From Pseudomonas orientalis (GTDB lineage: Bacteria; Pseudomonadota; Gammaproteobacteria; Pseudomonadales; Pseudomonadaceae): a DNA stretch of 64,000 nucleotides. Where the stretch lies: positions 248,001-312,000 of the forward strand of contig NZ_JYLM01000006.1 of assembly GCF_001439815.1 (NCBI RefSeq), written 5' to 3'. Shown piece after piece: positions 62,685-64,000 of the stretch. A program made the translations under genes and the position numbers. Each line of letters begins with the position of its first letter. The stretch's first letter is position 1. The notes under the pieces were generated by a model. That model had not been told where the DNA came from. It saw nothing but the letters and a program-made list of their open reading frames with translations, and did no database searches.

Positions 62685-62939
62685 TTACTTCAGGCCTTGC
62701 CCGGAAAACATCAGAACCTTGTCACCGGCATACTGCACGCTGATAAAGCTGTTTTTATCGCCCCAGGTGCAGCTGGACATGCCCAGTGCGCCGGAACAAT
62801 CAGTCGGCTTGCCCAGCAACGACTCCACCTCGGCCTTGGCCATGCCGGCCGACAACTTCTGGTAATTTTCTTGGTTGACCTTGCTGCAAGCGGCTAACAG
62901 CACGCAAAAAGCCAGCAGGGCGAGACGGCGTAAAGACAT
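62685..62939 (-). CDS. small lipoprotein, SmpA/OmlA-like fold
   Basis: 84-residue lipoprotein: signal to lipobox LLAAC (Cys near 18) and a domain KLSAGMAKAEVESLLGKPTDC ... CTWGDKNSFISVQYAGDKV typical of SmpA/OmlA-like DUF3862 proteins. The two Cys in the mature part could pair. The ATG has AGGAG 7 bases upstream. Probably cotranscribed with blc (30 bases). Function unknown. Confidence 0.82.
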   Translation of the reverse strand: MSLRRLALLAFCVLLAACSKVNQENYQKLSAGMAKAEVESLLGKPTDCSGALGMSSCTWGDKNSFISVQYAGDKVLMFSGQGLK

Positions 62940-63104
62940 GGAAAAGCTCCTGGAGAGACAAAGCAGCTGGGGTATCTGCCAGAAGCTTAGAAGGGAAAAG
63001 AGGTGTCTGGTTCCCGACGAGGGGTGGTATTTATTTTTTCTGCGCAAGGACTGCGCTGTCCTGCAAAAATAGCAATGTTCGCACTTGGATGAGGACCCAA
63101 GCTT

Positions 63105-63287
63105 ATGAGTGAAAAAAACAAATCCGAGCTTTACGCTCCGGAAACCAAAGCGATGTTGGAACTACTTGCTTCAGGGGGTCGGGAAATCGAGTTGGGGCGT
63201 TATCAGGACCTTGACGAGGTATTCAAAGAACTTGACCAGAGCCAAACCGCCTATACCCGCAAAAATAAAGAAGCCCCGAAACGCTGA
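63105..63287 (+). CDS. small protein of unknown function
   Basis: 60-residue frame with GAGGAC upstream, 2 Cys-free helices (ETKAMLELLASGG, YQDLDEVFKELDQSQTAY) and a basic tail. I do not recognise it. The C-terminal half faintly resembles the recognition tail of antitoxins, but no toxin gene adjoins. Its stop codon lies in the loop of the following terminator hairpin. Coding is supported by start site, Glu/Lys-rich composition and the terminator. Confidence 0.6.
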   Translation: MSEKNKSELYAPETKAMLELLASGGREIELGRYQDLDEVFKELDQSQTAYTRKNKEAPKR

Positions 63288-63303
63288 AACGTTTCGGGGC
63301 TTC
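63270..63303 (+). terminator. terminator overlapping the small gene's 3' end
   Basis: GAAGCCCCGAAACG, loop CTGAAA, CGTTTCGGGGCTTC then TTGTGG. The stem includes the last codons and the stop codon TGA is in the loop. Confidence 0.8.
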
Positions 63304-63336
63304 TTGTGGTTCAAACCTTCAGGTCTGAACGCTTAT

Positions 63337-63428
63337 GTGGCGAGGGAGCTTGCTCCCGCCGGGCTGCGAAGCAGCCCCAAAAGCTTGCGGGCGCTGCGCA
63401 CCCGAGCGGGAGCAAGCTCCCTCGCCAC
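63337..63428. repeat. REP-type inverted repeat, family C (GTGGCGAGGGAGCTTGCTCC type)
   Basis: Arms GTGGCGAGGGAGCTTGCTCC and complement enclose GGCTGCGAAGCAGCC plus more; the only copy of this family here. It ends 6 bases from the fbp stop. Confidence 0.85.
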
Positions 63429-63434
63429 AAAGTT

Positions 63435-64000
63435 TTACTTCTTGTGGTAAGCCGTCACACGCTCAACTTCTTCCTTGGACCCCAGGAACACCGCCACACG
63501 CTGGTGCAGGCCTTCGGGCTGGATGTCGAGGATGCGCTGGTGGCCGTCGGTGGACGCGCCGCCGGCCTGCTCAACCAGGAACGACATCGGGTTGGCTTCG
63601 TACATCAGGCGCAGCTTGCCCGGCTTGGACGGTTCGCGGCTGTCGCGTGGGTACATGAACAAGCCACCACGGGTCAGGATACGGTGCACGTCGGCCACCA
63701 TCGCGGCGACCCAGCGCATGTTGAAGTTTTTCTTCAACGGGCCTTCTTCGCCGGCCATCAGCTCGCCCACGTAGCGGGTGACGGGTTCTTCCCAGTGGCG
63801 CTGGTTGGACATGTTGATCGCGAATTCCTGGGTGGACGCAGGAATGGTGATGTCTTCGTGGGTCAATACGAAGCTGCCCATTTCACGGTCCAGGGTGAAG
63901 CCCTTGACGCCGTCGCCCAGGGTCAGCACCAGCATGGTCTGCGGGCCGTAGATCGCGTAGCCGGCAGCGACCTGCTCGGTACCTGGCTGCAAAAAGGCCT
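63435..64000 (-). CDS. fbp: fructose-1,6-bisphosphatase class I (3' part, runs off the window)
   Basis: Gluconeogenic phosphatase; the C-terminal 188 codons are present. Read on the minus strand it has AAGYAIYGPQTMLVLTLGDG (substrate-facing), NMSNQRHWEEPVTRYVGEL, the fructose 6-phosphate contact RYVGELMAG and ILTRGGLFMYPRD, and ends VERVTAYHKK. The family is about 336 residues, so the N-terminal half lies beyond the edge. Confidence 0.96.
   Translation of the reverse strand, partial: AFLQPGTEQVAAGYAIYGPQTMLVLTLGDGVKGFTLDREMGSFVLTHEDITIPASTQEFAINMSNQRHWEEPVTRYVGELMAGEEGPLKKNFNMRWVAAMVADVHRILTRGGLFMYPRDSREPSKPGKLRLMYEANPMSFLVEQAGGASTDGHQRILDIQPEGLHQRVAVFLGSKEEVERVTAYHKK

Overview
The window is chromosomal DNA of a fluorescent Pseudomonas, most likely of the P. 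fluorescens complex. Evidence is the high GC content, protein sequences that read as Pseudomonas throughout, many short palindromic REP/REPIN repeats of the kind described in P. fluorescens, a class II PHA cluster (phaC1-Z-C2-D-F-I) and a ten-gene hut operon with two hutH copies and two transporter types. Gene order closely follows the aroB-to-fbp block of P. aeruginosa as I remember it. I see no prophage, IS element, CRISPR array, tRNA or rRNA gene.

Layout. 1-5.0 kb (minus strand): 5' part of aroB, aroK and a remodelled type IV pilus alignment operon, pilM-pilN-pilOP-pilQ. 5.2-15.7 kb: ponA (PBP1A), maeB, a secreted thermonuclease, rpmE, priA, argS and a SPOR-domain protein. 15.9-18.4 kb: heat-shock protease hslVU behind a sigma-32-type promoter, then a DUF971 protein. 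18.6-25.5 kb: the PHA synthesis, depolymerisation and granule cluster, two convergent units meeting at a terminator. 25.7-31.6 kb: ubiE-ubiJ-ubiB, hisI-hisE, tatABC and rsmE, all on the plus strand. 31.9-35.9 kb: two tandem chemoreceptor genes. 36.0-39.6 kb: a polar amino-acid ABC transporter with two binding proteins. 39.8-45.8 kb: opgGH (periplasmic glucans), dtd and pip. 45.9-62.0 kb: the complete histidine utilisation locus. 62.1-64.0 kb: a lipocalin, a small lipoprotein, a small orphan protein and the 3' part of fbp.

How the genes work together. In hut, HutT/HutXWV import histidine or urocanate, HutH2 and HutU give imidazolone propionate, HutI gives formiminoglutamate, HutF deiminates it and HutG releases glutamate. 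HutC represses through TGTA-N2-TACA sites seen upstream of hutU and between hutC and hutF. The hutU site overlaps the expected start of a sigma-54 promoter. Crc/Hfq-type A-rich motifs lie at the starts of hutH2, hutT and phaC1, which suggests shared catabolite control.

Most notable points: a HutH paralogue that lacks exactly the Ala-Ser-Gly triad forming the MIO cofactor; a PilM missing about 130 internal residues beside a PilO-PilP fusion and a PilQ without AMIN domains; a decayed tandem duplication between ponA and maeB; one REPIN inserted inside another; and a terminator hairpin that is also the signal-peptide coding sequence of the thermonuclease gene. Intergenic stretches not listed as features are under 300 bases, and I saw nothing in them that I can support.
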